62,010 bases of DNA from Gammaproteobacteria bacterium (GCA_029884425.1 JAOUHV010000012.1:1-62010); one strand, 5' to 3'; positions 11,008 to 20,962 are shown, counted from the stretch's first letter. Numbers and translations: made by a program. The notes: generated from the letters alone by a model not told the origin.

Positions 11008-11049
11008 AACCTATCCTCTTGGCAATTTATTGTTACGACAGCAGTCCGC

Positions 11050-11055
11050 TATACT
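11050..11055 (+). promoter_or_regulatory. Putative -10 element of gluQ, close to the start codon
   Basis: TATACT ends only 8 bases before the gluQ ATG at 11064, and no purine-rich ribosome site lies between. A transcript from this -10 would start about 1-3 bases before the ATG and so be leaderless or nearly so. The -35 is poor (TTATTG, 17 bp upstream). Inference from spacing only. Confidence 0.4.
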
Positions 11056-11063
11056 AGCGCCCC

Positions 11064-11963
11064 ATGACAACAAGATCTACTTATCGTGGCCGTTTCGCCC
11101 CCTCACCCACAGGACCACTTCATTTGGGTTCGCTGCTTGCCGCCGTCGGCAGTTATTTGCAAGCACGCGTCAACCAAGGTCAGTGGTTGGTGCGCATCGA
11201 AGATATCGATCCGCCACGCGAAGTTCCCGGTGCCGCCGATGATATCCTGCGCACGCTGGAAACGTACGGCCTGCATTGGGACGAAGCCGTGCTGTACCAG
11301 TCTGACCGCCACGATGCCTACGCCGCCGCCCTGGAACAACTGCGTCAGCAACAGTTGCTCTATCCCTGCCACTGCAGCCGCAAAACCATCAGTGACCAGG
11401 CTCGGGTTGGCGTCGCCGGGCCGATTTACCCGGACATCTGTCGCCACAAAACACCGAACTATTCACCGCCGTATGCCTTGCGAATCCGCACCGGCGAACA
11501 GACCATAGGTTTTGAGGATCCCGTGTGTGGCCCGCTGGCGCAAAACATCCACCACGACGTCGGCGACTTTGTACTGCAACGTGCCGATGGACTGTACAAC
11601 TACCAACTCGCAGTCGTGGTTGACGACGCCTTCCAGGGCATCACCGACGTGGTGCGCGGCCACGATCTCCACGGCCTGACACCGGCGCAAATCTTCCTCC
11701 AGCAACAGCTCGGCGTTGCCACACCGCGCTACGTGCATTTGCCATTACTCATCAGTTCCCAGGGACAAAAACTGAGCAAGCAAAACGGTGCCACAGCCAT
11801 CGACAAGCACAACCCCATCCCCAACCTGTTGAAAATTCTAGGCTATCTTGGCCAGGAACCCGAGCAGGAACTGATCGACGCCAACCTCGACGAATTCTGG
11901 CAATGGGCCATTGCCCACTGGCAACTGAGCCGCATTCCCCGCCACAGCCAAATTCCGTTGTAA
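11064..11963 (+). CDS. gluQ: Glutamyl-Q tRNA(Asp) synthetase
   Basis: Attaches glutamate to the queuosine base at the wobble position of tRNA(Asp). It is a truncated GluRS: 299 residues with the catalytic Rossmann fold but no anticodon-binding domain. The HIGH-like motif reads GPLHLGSLLAA, and the KMSKS-like motif is KLSKQNGA. The zinc site is CHCSRK with a Cys in DICRHK. The gene often sits beside dksA, which is not seen here. It stands alone between a divergent cytochrome gene and the vWA gene. Confidence 0.95.
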   Translation: MTTRSTYRGRFAPSPTGPLHLGSLLAAVGSYLQARVNQGQWLVRIEDIDPPREVPGAADDILRTLETYGLHWDEAVLYQSDRHDAYAAALEQLRQQQLLYPCHCSRKTISDQARVGVAGPIYPDICRHKTPNYSPPYALRIRTGEQTIGFEDPVCGPLAQNIHHDVGDFVLQRADGLYNYQLAVVVDDAFQGITDVVRGHDLHGLTPAQIFLQQQLGVATPRYVHLPLLISSQGQKLSKQNGATAIDKHNPIPNLLKILGYLGQEPEQELIDANLDEFWQWAIAHWQLSRIPRHSQIPL

Positions 11964-12088
11964 GCCACAACTTTAATCACAAATAGCGTTGCATATCACA
12001 TATTTAAGTATTGATTTTTACTGTCGATACAACTCCTGGGCACCACCGCCTCTTTAACTATTGGAACCGCAATAAAGGCAACCATGGC

Positions 12089-13840
12089 GTGAAATACCCA
12101 GCGATACTCCAGCTGTTCATTATTTTGCTGACCTCCCTCATCGGCACGACCGCCTATGCCGCGACAACAGCCCAGGCTGAACAAGGCATCGACATCGTTT
12201 TCATCGTCGACAGTTCCGGCAGCATGAAACAAAACGACGCGCAACGACTGCGGGTAGAAGCTGGAAAAATGTTCCTCAACCTGCTGGACGCCCGCGACCG
12301 CGCCGCCATCATCAGCTTCAGCGATAAGGCATTGCAGATAACGCCTCTGCTCAACCTGAAAACCAACGACAATGAACGCCAACTGCTGCAAGGCATGGAT
12401 GCTGTCAGCGAACGCGGTGCCTTCACCAACATCTACGACGCCCTTGATCAAGGTTACGCCCTGCTAAACAAGGCTCGCAGCAAAGGCCGCAAACAGCACA
12501 TCGTTTTAATGTCCGATGGCAAAATGGATGTCGGCCATCATGAAACTGACCTGCGCCTGACCGAAAAAACCCTGGATGTCATTGGCCCCAAATTCGCCAA
12601 AGCACGCATCAAGGTGCACACCATTACCTTCACGCGTTCTTCCAACTTGCCGCTGATGAAACTGGTGGCGGAAGATACGCGCGGCACGTTCAACATACTC
12701 AACAGCACCGCTGAGATTCACGATGTCTTCAGCCGAATTTTTGAACACAGCAAATCTCCCGACATGTTGCCGGTCAACGAAGACAGCTTCATCATCGACA
12801 ACAACATCCGCGAATTCACCGTACTCATCTCCAAGTACAAACCCAATTCGCTGGTTGCCCTGGAAAATCCTGATGGCGATTTGATCGACTCCAATACAAA
12901 GCACCGCGACGTCCGCTGGTATAACGCTAAAAAATTCAGTCTGATCACCGTACGCAATCCCGTTTCTGGTTATTGGCTGATCAAATACAGCGAAGGTGGC
13001 AACAAAGCCTACATCATTACCGATCTCAAACTGAATGTTGAAAACGCCGCAGAAATAGCAATGGGCGATTCCGACGTTATACGCGCCTGGCTGGAAAAAG
13101 ATGGCAAACTGATTCGTCGCAATGCTCTGGCCAACACCTTCAAGTTCAAATTAAAAATGACTGCACCTTCCGGCAAGGTCAGCGAATACGCGCTGGTTGA
13201 CGACGGCATTGATGGCGATGATCTGGCCAACGACGGTTACTATCAGCGATCAGTTGATTACACCGAAACCGGTGAATACAAACTCGACATTTTGGTCAAC
13301 AGCGAAACGTTCGACCGTAAAAAAACCTTATTTGTTACGGTCAAGAATTCCTCCACCGGACAAAACCCATTCTCGGTAAAAGACGCCAGTGAACCTGCGG
13401 TTGCGGTTGCAGAGAGTGCCACACATGAGGCACCAGCCGCAGAACAACATACTCCCCCTGCTGCACCAGTAGTTGACCCTCATAAAAATGTCCCTCCTAC
13501 CGAACACGTTCAACCAGCAGAACCGGCACATGAATCCGCAGCAGCAGCCACCGAACACACCGCCCCCGAAGCGACAACTGAACTCCCCGCAAAAGATGAA
13601 CACGCAAAAAGCGATGTGACAGACAGCGTGCTGATATTTGTACTGATCAACGTCATCATTGGAGCCATTGCAGGCGCCTACGTTATCATCAAACGCCTAA
13701 GGAAAAAATCATCTGCCTCGGTCACCACCACTGACACAAAAGATGAAATTGACTTGGAAAATAGCAACACAACAACCGAAGAAGGAGATAATGCTCAACC
13801 TGAACCAGAAATAAAAGACAAACCGGACAACAACCAATGA
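12089..13840 (+). CDS. Membrane-anchored von Willebrand factor A domain protein
   Basis: A 583-residue protein with an extracytoplasmic vWA domain. The GTG at 12089 is preferred: AAAGG lies 10 bases upstream and the product then opens with a good signal peptide (residues 1-24, ending in TAYA). The vWA domain (~34-230) keeps the full metal-binding site: DSSGS at 41-45, a Thr at ~113 and the Asp of LMSDGKMD near 143, so it should bind Mg2+ and a ligand. A beta-rich region follows (~240-440), then a Pro/Ala/Glu/His-rich linker. One transmembrane helix (~515-535) is followed by an acidic cytoplasmic tail. The next gene starts 7 bp on. Function unknown. Confidence 0.85.
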   Translation: MKYPAILQLFIILLTSLIGTTAYAATTAQAEQGIDIVFIVDSSGSMKQNDAQRLRVEAGKMFLNLLDARDRAAIISFSDKALQITPLLNLKTNDNERQLLQGMDAVSERGAFTNIYDALDQGYALLNKARSKGRKQHIVLMSDGKMDVGHHETDLRLTEKTLDVIGPKFAKARIKVHTITFTRSSNLPLMKLVAEDTRGTFNILNSTAEIHDVFSRIFEHSKSPDMLPVNEDSFIIDNNIREFTVLISKYKPNSLVALENPDGDLIDSNTKHRDVRWYNAKKFSLITVRNPVSGYWLIKYSEGGNKAYIITDLKLNVENAAEIAMGDSDVIRAWLEKDGKLIRRNALANTFKFKLKMTAPSGKVSEYALVDDGIDGDDLANDGYYQRSVDYTETGEYKLDILVNSETFDRKKTLFVTVKNSSTGQNPFSVKDASEPAVAVAESATHEAPAAEQHTPPAAPVVDPHKNVPPTEHVQPAEPAHESAAAATEHTAPEATTELPAKDEHAKSDVTDSVLIFVLINVIIGAIAGAYVIIKRLRKKSSASVTTTDTKDEIDLENSNTTTEEGDNAQPEPEIKDKPDNNQ

Positions 13841-13847
13841 CTTGAGT

Positions 13848-15011
13848 ATGGAAATCAATATTTACGTCTTGTATGGTTTGGTAGAAGCAGTCATTGTACT
13901 GGCCGCCCTGGTTGTCTATCTTTATTTTCGCCAACGCAAACTCAAGACATATGCGCTAGCCCAGGTTGATGAGCGGGAGTTCCACAAGCGTTATTTCAAA
14001 AAGCTGATCAAAGAAACCCGTGATTACGCCAAAAAACTCAACGCCCCTGCCGAGGCGGGCGACAATACCGCAATAAAATATCGCCAACACATGGTCGCCC
14101 GTCTCAATTGGCTGTCCCTTGAACGAGATTTTGTCTGTATAGAAAAACCTAACGATACTTACTGGACCAATATCAACAGAAAAATTGCTCAACTTCTCAA
14201 TCGCTGGCAACAAGCCGACTTGGTTGATGGGCCACCCGATACGCGCATCATTGATCAAATGATAGAAAACAGCGAGCTGATTGATGACACCCAAATCGAG
14301 CATCATCACAATAAAAACTCGGTTGAGATCAACTATGATTCGCAAGCTCAAAAAGAAATTGAAAAATTGAAGAAACAACTTCGCAACCTTAACGGCTACA
14401 AAGCACTGTACCATTCCCAGCAAAATGCCTACGCCAAAATGGTCGACTCCTACAAGAAGCTCAAGCATTCACTAACTGAACTCGAGCTTGAATCTGGTAA
14501 TTCTGAAAAACTCCGCAAGCTGCTCTCCCAGCATGAAATGACCGAAAACATGATGGAAGATCAAATGAAGGAAATGGAGAAACAGCAAGAGCGTCTGAAT
14601 GCAGAACTGCAACAACTGGAAGCTGTATTTAATTTACAGCAACAGGAACTGGACAAGCAGTTTGAAGAAAAACCCACTGAACAGCCACCCGCAGAACCAA
14701 GTGCACCTCTACCCGAGAAAGAACTCGATCAGGTCCATGCTTTGATCGACCAGCAAAATAGCGCCATCCGCGAACTAAAAACCACCGTTCTAAGCCTGAA
14801 TGTCGAAACCGATGTTCGCCTTGAACTAGAAGAACACTTGGATAAAATCGAGAAAAACAGCAGCGAACTGCAAACCTGCCTGCAAATGCTGGAACTGGAA
14901 CGCGAGCGCCTCAACAGCGAACTAACCAACATGCGCCACGACGAAACCGTCGACGTGTCCAACATGCTCAACAATCTAGATGGGCTGGATGATCCAGCGC
15001 CGGGGAAATAG
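13848..15011 (+). CDS. Membrane-anchored coiled-coil protein
   Basis: A 387-residue protein with one N-terminal transmembrane segment (~7-26, VEAVIVLAALVVYLYF) followed by RQRKLK, so the rest is predicted cytoplasmic. A basic helical region (~40-105) precedes long heptad-rich coiled coils (~155-275 and ~295-370, rich in E, Q, L, K). It starts just after the vWA gene, with little ribosome site of its own, so translation is probably coupled. A TTG six bases upstream is an alternative start. No known family recognised. It may link the acidic tail of the vWA protein to a cytoplasmic partner; that is inference. Confidence 0.75.
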   Translation: MEINIYVLYGLVEAVIVLAALVVYLYFRQRKLKTYALAQVDEREFHKRYFKKLIKETRDYAKKLNAPAEAGDNTAIKYRQHMVARLNWLSLERDFVCIEKPNDTYWTNINRKIAQLLNRWQQADLVDGPPDTRIIDQMIENSELIDDTQIEHHHNKNSVEINYDSQAQKEIEKLKKQLRNLNGYKALYHSQQNAYAKMVDSYKKLKHSLTELELESGNSEKLRKLLSQHEMTENMMEDQMKEMEKQQERLNAELQQLEAVFNLQQQELDKQFEEKPTEQPPAEPSAPLPEKELDQVHALIDQQNSAIRELKTTVLSLNVETDVRLELEEHLDKIEKNSSELQTCLQMLELERERLNSELTNMRHDETVDVSNMLNNLDGLDDPAPGK

Positions 15012-15033
15012 TTAGTCATCCCATCTCTGCACC

Positions 15034-15059
15034 GGGCCGCCACAACGATGTGGCGACCC
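15034..15059. terminator. Inverted repeat between two convergent genes
   Basis: GGGcCGCCAC-AACGAT-GTGGCGaCCC forms a stem with one mismatch in the 63-bp gap between the coiled-coil gene and the RHS gene. No T-run follows on either strand, so a bidirectional terminator role is only suggested by position. Confidence 0.35.
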
Positions 15060-15074
15060 AGCACACTGGCGAAA

Positions 15075-18000
15075 CTAAAGCTTCATCCCACCACACAATT
15101 GCCCGGCAATTTTAGCTTCGGCCTTGAGCGGAATATCAAAGGTTGTGGAATCCAGACCTTTGTAATTACCTTCGGTAATACCTTCAAATTTGCCTTTGAA
15201 AGGTCCAACTTTGATCGATGGATCGATACTGAAACAATCGCCCACGCCACCGATCTCAACACCGGCACCGAATGGTCCCAGGCCCACTTCGCCGACAATG
15301 GAAGGTTTGATATCCACATCTCCCACGGCCTCATTGGGATCAATATCCAGGCTGCCGCCTATGCCAAATCCCACCTCGCCACAAATCTTGAAGCCGGTAC
15401 TATCGATGGTAAGGCGTAAACCGCCACCCACACCGTCGTAAAGTGAACCACCAACGCTGAATAGCCCACTGGGGTCGGTGTGATTCACCGGATCATTTCC
15501 CACGTAGCTGTAGAAATTGAGCTGACGGCCATCATAGAGCGCCGGATCACGCGCCACCCAACGGCCCGCAGCGGGATCGTAATCGCGGAAGCCCATGCGC
15601 AACAAACCGGTCACAGGATCGGCCAAGCCACCAGCAAAACCAATCGGCAATACCAAGGTAGGATCGCTGTCGTTTAACACGCGACCATAGCTGTCGTAGC
15701 TAATGGTTTTGAGTACACTGCCATTGCTGTCTGCCAGCACGCGTGGCGTCCCTAGACCATCGCTGCCAACGTAGGTGTACGTCGACCCTTGCTGAATCGC
15801 AATCAACACACCACGCTGATCATAGTGATACACACTGAGCACATTGGTCGATGAACGCGAAGCCGTCAGTTGCAACGGATTATTCGGATTCGCGTAGAGA
15901 TACTGCGTGAGTTTACCCGCTTCGGTGCGACTGATGCGCCGTCCCAATCCATCGTATTGATAGGTCACGGTGGTACCAGCAACCGTCGCGGACAACAACT
16001 CACCACGCGCACTGTAGACAAACGTGTCGCTGCCACGTTGTTGCAACATGCCGTTGGCGTTGAACTGGTAATTCACACCGTTAAGCGTCAACATCCGATC
16101 TTGTGCGTCGTACGTTGCTGACGGCAAATTGCGATTACCATTCAGATCGTATGCATAGCTTTCCAGCGTGGCGCTGCCTTCTTTTACTGTCACCAGTTGG
16201 CCGTCGGCGTCATAGAGATAGTCCTTGGTGTGACTATCACCATTGACTGTTTCGCTGAGTCGCGCCAAGCGTCGACTGCTGCCGTAGTCCATCGACGATT
16301 GATAGAGCACCACGTTATTGACTTTGACGCTGCGATTATTTATCCGTCCCTGGCTGTTGTAGGCAAGATCGATGACCAGCTTATTGTCATCGCTGTTAAT
16401 TTGACTGACCGATCCCGCCGGTCCATTGCGAGTGAAATTAAACACACCTTGTTTGGTCACCACGCCATCGTCATCGCGAGTGATAGCAACGTTCAACACA
16501 TTGCCACCAATCGATGCGAGCTGCATGCGATTGTCGTAACCGTAGGTGAAGCTGCCGGTGGCAACGCCCGTCCAGTTCATTGCCGTTAAAAATTCCGCAT
16601 CGTAACTCAGACCAATCGTTTGCATCGCGCCAACGCTGGGCGTGCTCTTGATGCTGCTAATGCGCTGCGTTGCATCGCTGTAATCAAAGTTCACCGTTGC
16701 ATCGCTGTAATTGCGTCCGGTTGTTCGACCACCGTTATCATAGCTGGCGTTGAGTATGCTGCCATCCAGCAAGGTACTCTGAACCCAGTCACCATCCAGA
16801 TTGTAGCCATAACTCAATTCGGCACTGCTGTCGGCTGGACTGTATGCCGCATCAAGATTATTTGCCGTGTATTTCAGCACATGAATTTTGCCGTTAGGCA
16901 TGATGACATTGGTCGCATTGCCGTTGGCGTCATAGGCAAATTGATAGGCTCGCCCGCTGGGCAAGGTAAGCCTGGTCATGCGATCTGCTGCGTCGTATTG
17001 ATACGCGGTGCGATGGCCGGCGTTATCCTCGACACTGATCAAACGGTTGAGATGATCGTAACTCAGCGTATTGCTGAGACTACCCTGAGTGATGTTCGAC
17101 AACCGCCCCTTGTTGTCATAACTGCGAGCCACCGCATCAATCTGAGCAGCGATTTGTGTTCCGCTTAAACGCCCCAGTTCATCCAGCGTAAAACGGAATT
17201 GTCGCCCTTGCGCCGAACTGAGTGTAAACACGCGGCTCGCTGCATCGTAATGCAATGTGCGTGTTTTGCCATTTTCGGTGAGCGTGTCATTCATACTCAC
17301 CAGACTCCACGGATTGCTTGCATCAGTCAGTTCGACGCTGCGTTTCAATTCCAGCGTACGCGTCAAACCGGCTTTCGTAGTAACCACCACGCGACCAACA
17401 TACGGATTACTCCAACGTGGATCGACATCAAACTGGTACAGTGCCGTACTGCCATTGGCGGCGTTCACCTCAATATCGCCATTGGAGCGCAACATGGTCA
17501 CGGTGATTGCACCGCTAGGATCAATTTCCGTACTGCGCACTTCACCGCTGGCCATCGCTTCAGTTTGATAGCTGTGCGCTCGGCCTTCTGCACTGGTCAG
17601 CGTAATCGTACTGCCTTGCGGCTGCACCAAACGCGTCAGCGTCAGACTGCCACCATCTGGATTGCTGTCTTTGCTGAGTCGACCGCGAGTGTCGTACTCA
17701 AAGAGGTGCTCGCCGCCTTTAGGTTCCGTTAAATTGGTGAGCAATCCGCGTGCATCGTAGTCAAGACTATACGAATCACCCACCGGGTTGCTGACAGCGG
17801 TGACCTGACCATCACCGTCAGTCGTCAATTCGGTGCGTTGTCCACCTGGCGCCACAATCGCGGTAGGCACACCACCGCTGCGTTCGATCAACGTTTCGTT
17901 ACCGCTGGCATCGGTTATTTTGCTCAAATGGCCGTCGCTGTCATAACTAAACTGGTATCGCACCGCGCCGGTAAAGCTGTCGCGCGTCTGCGTATGTCGA

Positions 18001-20918
18001 CCAAACTCGTCGAATTCATAGACCTTGCGTCTATCACTCGAAAGCATGGGTTTGCGGCCCGTAATATCCGCAAACAAATAAGAGTCAGCCATCACCGCAC
18101 GAATTCGCCGGTTGCCGTTATCGGCGATGTATAGACGGTTGTTGGCGCCAACGGCGATCACGTCTGGATAATTAAGCAACGCATCGCCGGCGTTACTGCC
18201 ATCGCCAGCGTAACCGGACTTATGAGAATACGGGTTTTCCAGATCAACATACCCTGCGACGACCACCAGTTTGCCTTCCTGGTTGATACGATAAACTTGG
18301 TGGTATTCACCCACAGAAAGATACACACTGCCGTCTGGGCCAACCGCTATGCCACCTATCGCCGTGCTTATTACTGCTTCCTTGGCCAACGCATCGGGTG
18401 CAAATGCCCCGATCAAGGGCGCGGGATCATAGGGACTGGCACCCGCCAAACGAACAACCGCGCCATCCGTACCCAACTTGCAAAGCAACGAACCATAGTA
18501 ACCCGCATTGGCACTGTAAATCAGCGAACCATCCCCGCCCATCGCCAGGTACTGTGGTGACACACGTGCATCGTAGTTGCCGCAATCGGCCCCCTGCCCA
18601 CCATTGCCGAGCAACGTTGTGATTACACCATCGGTGCCCACCCGCCGCAGGCGATTGCCATCCACGAAATACACCGTACCATCTGTGCCAACGGTAACCG
18701 CCTTCGGTAGCTCCAAGCCGGCATCAATCGCCAAACCACCATCGCCAGTGGACTCAAATGGACCGGCGTTATAATCGGCTGGCGCCTTGCCGGCCACGGT
18801 GTGCAGATTACCTGCAGTATCCACCCGGAAAATGCGCTTGTGCCAAGCATCGGCGATGTACAAACTGCCATCCTTGCCCATAGCCAATCCGCCAGGGAAT
18901 GGGGTGAGATAGGTATCAGTAGCCGGACCACCTTCGGCGACAGCTTTAAAGTCGTAGTTATAGCCGTTGCCAACAAAGATGGGCGGCGCTCTGCCAGCCA
19001 CCGTAGACAATAATCCATCGGCGGCCACCCGGCGTATGCCGGTGTCGCCGTGGGAGTAATACACCGCGCCATCAGCGCCTACCGCCATCGCCCAGATGTT
19101 ATGCATTTTGGCACTAAGCGCATTACCACCATCATCGGCAGCGTCAAAACCACTGACGCCACTGCCTGCCAGTGGTTTGATCAAATTACGCCGCTCATCG
19201 TTGCGGTCGCCATTGCCTAGCAACATTTCCATGGTGTACGGCGAATACTGATGCTGTACGTCCAGACTCCAGCCTGGCAGATTAAGGCCATCATGTACCA
19301 GTCTGCCGACCGTGGTGTCGTACACCGTCCACAGGGTAACTTCGATTCGATCTCGGTCGCCACTGATCGGTTGGCCGTCGCCGTTGTAACCAAACCGACT
19401 GGTTTTTTGGTAAACGCCCTTGTAGGTGTAGCCCACCCGCACATTCAGTTTCTGCCGGCCATTTAACTCACGGCCATAAGCGTCCTTACCATCGAAGACA
19501 AATTCGTAGGACAACCCCGTCTGCGGCAAAAATTGCTTGGTTTCGCTCTGCCCGGCGACACTCAACTGCAGCTCAACGCTTTTTAGTGAGGCAGGATAGC
19601 TGTCACCGATCAAGGGAATATTGATGACATTGCGCGCCTCGGCCACCTGATTGCTGTTGTAATGCAGCGTGAATGGCGTGCCAGTGACCGGCAACACTTC
19701 GCCCAGCGACTGGTCTTCACAGCGGATGACCGAGCCACAGCGCTTGTGGTTGTTCAGCACCGGATTGGGATTAATGTGTGGCGGGCGGGTCGCGTCTGAG
19801 GGCGGACCAAACGGCCAGTTCATGTCCCAGGACGAGAAGTGCTTCAATGGTACCCGCCACAGGATTTTGCCGGCGGTGTACAGGCCAGCCAGTTTCTGTA
19901 ATTCTTCGGCATCCACGCCAATGCTGCTAGCGTCATCGGCCAAACCATCACCATCGATGTCCAGCGTCGCACTGCCGCCGTCCACGCTGAGAACCTGGAT
20001 GATCACACCACTTTCTTCGGCAATCCATTGGCCTTTGAGCCGGTCGTAATACCCCACTGGCACCGGAATGCCCACCGGAAAACCGAGAAAGTTGTCCACA
20101 TACACCGGCACAGGCTGGCTGAACTTCACGGTTTCCGCACCTACCGCAATCGCCTGATCCAGGCTGAATTCAGCCGCGTAGGTGTAACCACTGTTGGCCG
20201 GCAGCTCCGCCGGCATGGCCTTGGGACCATTCTCACCGACAGTGTATTCGGTGACGCGCACGTTGATTTCGTTCAGCGGCTGTTCACTGCCATCAGGCAA
20301 TACCAGGCTGGCCGTGGTGCCTGAGGGAAACAGCACCGTCGCCTGACGCGTGCCGTCGACATCAGTCATTTCGCTGCCGCGCGCGACCTTCATCCCCGGC
20401 GTATTCAAAAACAGCTTGGTCATCTGCGGGTCCAACGCCAACATGATCACTTCGTCAGCTACCACGTAATCCTGCCAGGGCGTGGCGACATCGCGCTGCA
20501 CCGGCAGCAATCCGGTTTTTTGGTAGTGAATGGTCAGCTGACTGCCACCATTGACCGCCATGTCGAACATGCCGTCGTCCTGGGTATGGGTCTGGCCAAA
20601 TTCTGGGTGGCCTAGCACCGTGATGTTGACGCCGGAGATGGGTTGCAGGTCTTTGTCCAGCACCCTGCCGCGCACGATCACCACCCGTTCCTCGACGATG
20701 GTGCCGGGAAGCACGCCAGTCTGCACCGGATTGGCGCCGCTGTAGAGAAACGCCGTAGACTCAAGCAAATTGCTGCCCGACGGCGTGTCGATCGGTGTGG
20801 GCGGATTGTGATCACCAGCGCTGTCACCCGAACCGCCGCTGCAAGCCAGCAAACTGCTGTACAACAGAGCAATCACCAAAAACTTGGTCAAGCGTAAGGC
20901 AAAACTGGTGGAAATCAT
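15075..20918 (-). CDS. Giant RHS/YD-repeat lipoprotein with NHL propeller (teneurin-like)
   Basis: A 1947-residue surface or periplasmic protein. A lipoprotein signal ends at Cys26 (SSLLACSGG). A carboxypeptidase-regulatory-like fold spans ~80-145. A beta-rich stretch follows, with a calcium-loop-like DIDGDGLADD at ~320. A second beta-rich segment lies at ~395-600 and begins CGSVIRCEDQ. Six NHL blades (~605-945) each read VGxDGxVY...RRV...L.TVAG. YD repeats run from ~955 to 1790 (for example YDANGNATNV, YQYDGLGRRISR). The RHS core end MGFRDYDPAAGRWVARDP...YSYVGNDPVNHTDPSG precedes a 127-residue Gly-rich tip (1821-1947) that resembles no toxin I know. No immunity gene follows. It is downstream of a BTAD regulator gene. 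Confidence 0.9.
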   Translation of the reverse strand: MISTSFALRLTKFLVIALLYSSLLACSGGSGDSAGDHNPPTPIDTPSGSNLLESTAFLYSGANPVQTGVLPGTIVEERVVIVRGRVLDKDLQPISGVNITVLGHPEFGQTHTQDDGMFDMAVNGGSQLTIHYQKTGLLPVQRDVATPWQDYVVADEVIMLALDPQMTKLFLNTPGMKVARGSEMTDVDGTRQATVLFPSGTTASLVLPDGSEQPLNEINVRVTEYTVGENGPKAMPAELPANSGYTYAAEFSLDQAIAVGAETVKFSQPVPVYVDNFLGFPVGIPVPVGYYDRLKGQWIAEESGVIIQVLSVDGGSATLDIDGDGLADDASSIGVDAEELQKLAGLYTAGKILWRVPLKHFSSWDMNWPFGPPSDATRPPHINPNPVLNNHKRCGSVIRCEDQSLGEVLPVTGTPFTLHYNSNQVAEARNVINIPLIGDSYPASLKSVELQLSVAGQSETKQFLPQTGLSYEFVFDGKDAYGRELNGRQKLNVRVGYTYKGVYQKTSRFGYNGDGQPISGDRDRIEVTLWTVYDTTVGRLVHDGLNLPGWSLDVQHQYSPYTMEMLLGNGDRNDERRNLIKPLAGSGVSGFDAADDGGNALSAKMHNIWAMAVGADGAVYYSHGDTGIRRVAADGLLSTVAGRAPPIFVGNGYNYDFKAVAEGGPATDTYLTPFPGGLAMGKDGSLYIADAWHKRIFRVDTAGNLHTVAGKAPADYNAGPFESTGDGGLAIDAGLELPKAVTVGTDGTVYFVDGNRLRRVGTDGVITTLLGNGGQGADCGNYDARVSPQYLAMGGDGSLIYSANAGYYGSLLCKLGTDGAVVRLAGASPYDPAPLIGAFAPDALAKEAVISTAIGGIAVGPDGSVYLSVGEYHQVYRINQEGKLVVVAGYVDLENPYSHKSGYAGDGSNAGDALLNYPDVIAVGANNRLYIADNGNRRIRAVMADSYLFADITGRKPMLSSDRRKVYEFDEFGRHTQTRDSFTGAVRYQFSYDSDGHLSKITDASGNETLIERSGGVPTAIVAPGGQRTELTTDGDGQVTAVSNPVGDSYSLDYDARGLLTNLTEPKGGEHLFEYDTRGRLSKDSNPDGGSLTLTRLVQPQGSTITLTSAEGRAHSYQTEAMASGEVRSTEIDPSGAITVTMLRSNGDIEVNAANGSTALYQFDVDPRWSNPYVGRVVVTTKAGLTRTLELKRSVELTDASNPWSLVSMNDTLTENGKTRTLHYDAASRVFTLSSAQGRQFRFTLDELGRLSGTQIAAQIDAVARSYDNKGRLSNITQGSLSNTLSYDHLNRLISVEDNAGHRTAYQYDAADRMTRLTLPSGRAYQFAYDANGNATNVIMPNGKIHVLKYTANNLDAAYSPADSSAELSYGYNLDGDWVQSTLLDGSILNASYDNGGRTTGRNYSDATVNFDYSDATQRISSIKSTPSVGAMQTIGLSYDAEFLTAMNWTGVATGSFTYGYDNRMQLASIGGNVLNVAITRDDDGVVTKQGVFNFTRNGPAGSVSQINSDDNKLVIDLAYNSQGRINNRSVKVNNVVLYQSSMDYGSSRRLARLSETVNGDSHTKDYLYDADGQLVTVKEGSATLESYAYDLNGNRNLPSATYDAQDRMLTLNGVNYQFNANGMLQQRGSDTFVYSARGELLSATVAGTTVTYQYDGLGRRISRTEAGKLTQYLYANPNNPLQLTASRSSTNVLSVYHYDQRGVLIAIQQGSTYTYVGSDGLGTPRVLADSNGSVLKTISYDSYGRVLNDSDPTLVLPIGFAGGLADPVTGLLRMGFRDYDPAAGRWVARDPALYDGRQLNFYSYVGNDPVNHTDPSGLFSVGGSLYDGVGGGLRLTIDSTGFKICGEVGFGIGGSLDIDPNEAVGDVDIKPSIVGEVGLGPFGAGVEIGGVGDCFSIDPSIKVGPFKGKFEGITEGNYKGLDSTTFDIPLKAEAKIAGQLCGGMKL

Positions 20919-20962
20919 TGCGGCATCCGTCTGAAGTTAGATCCCGGCATGGTATCTCATCA

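Noticed and set aside
15900-18000. Periodic repeats suggestive of a repeat array or CRISPR
   Set aside because: They are the coding YD repeats of the RHS gene: in frame, degenerate and without constant spacer length.
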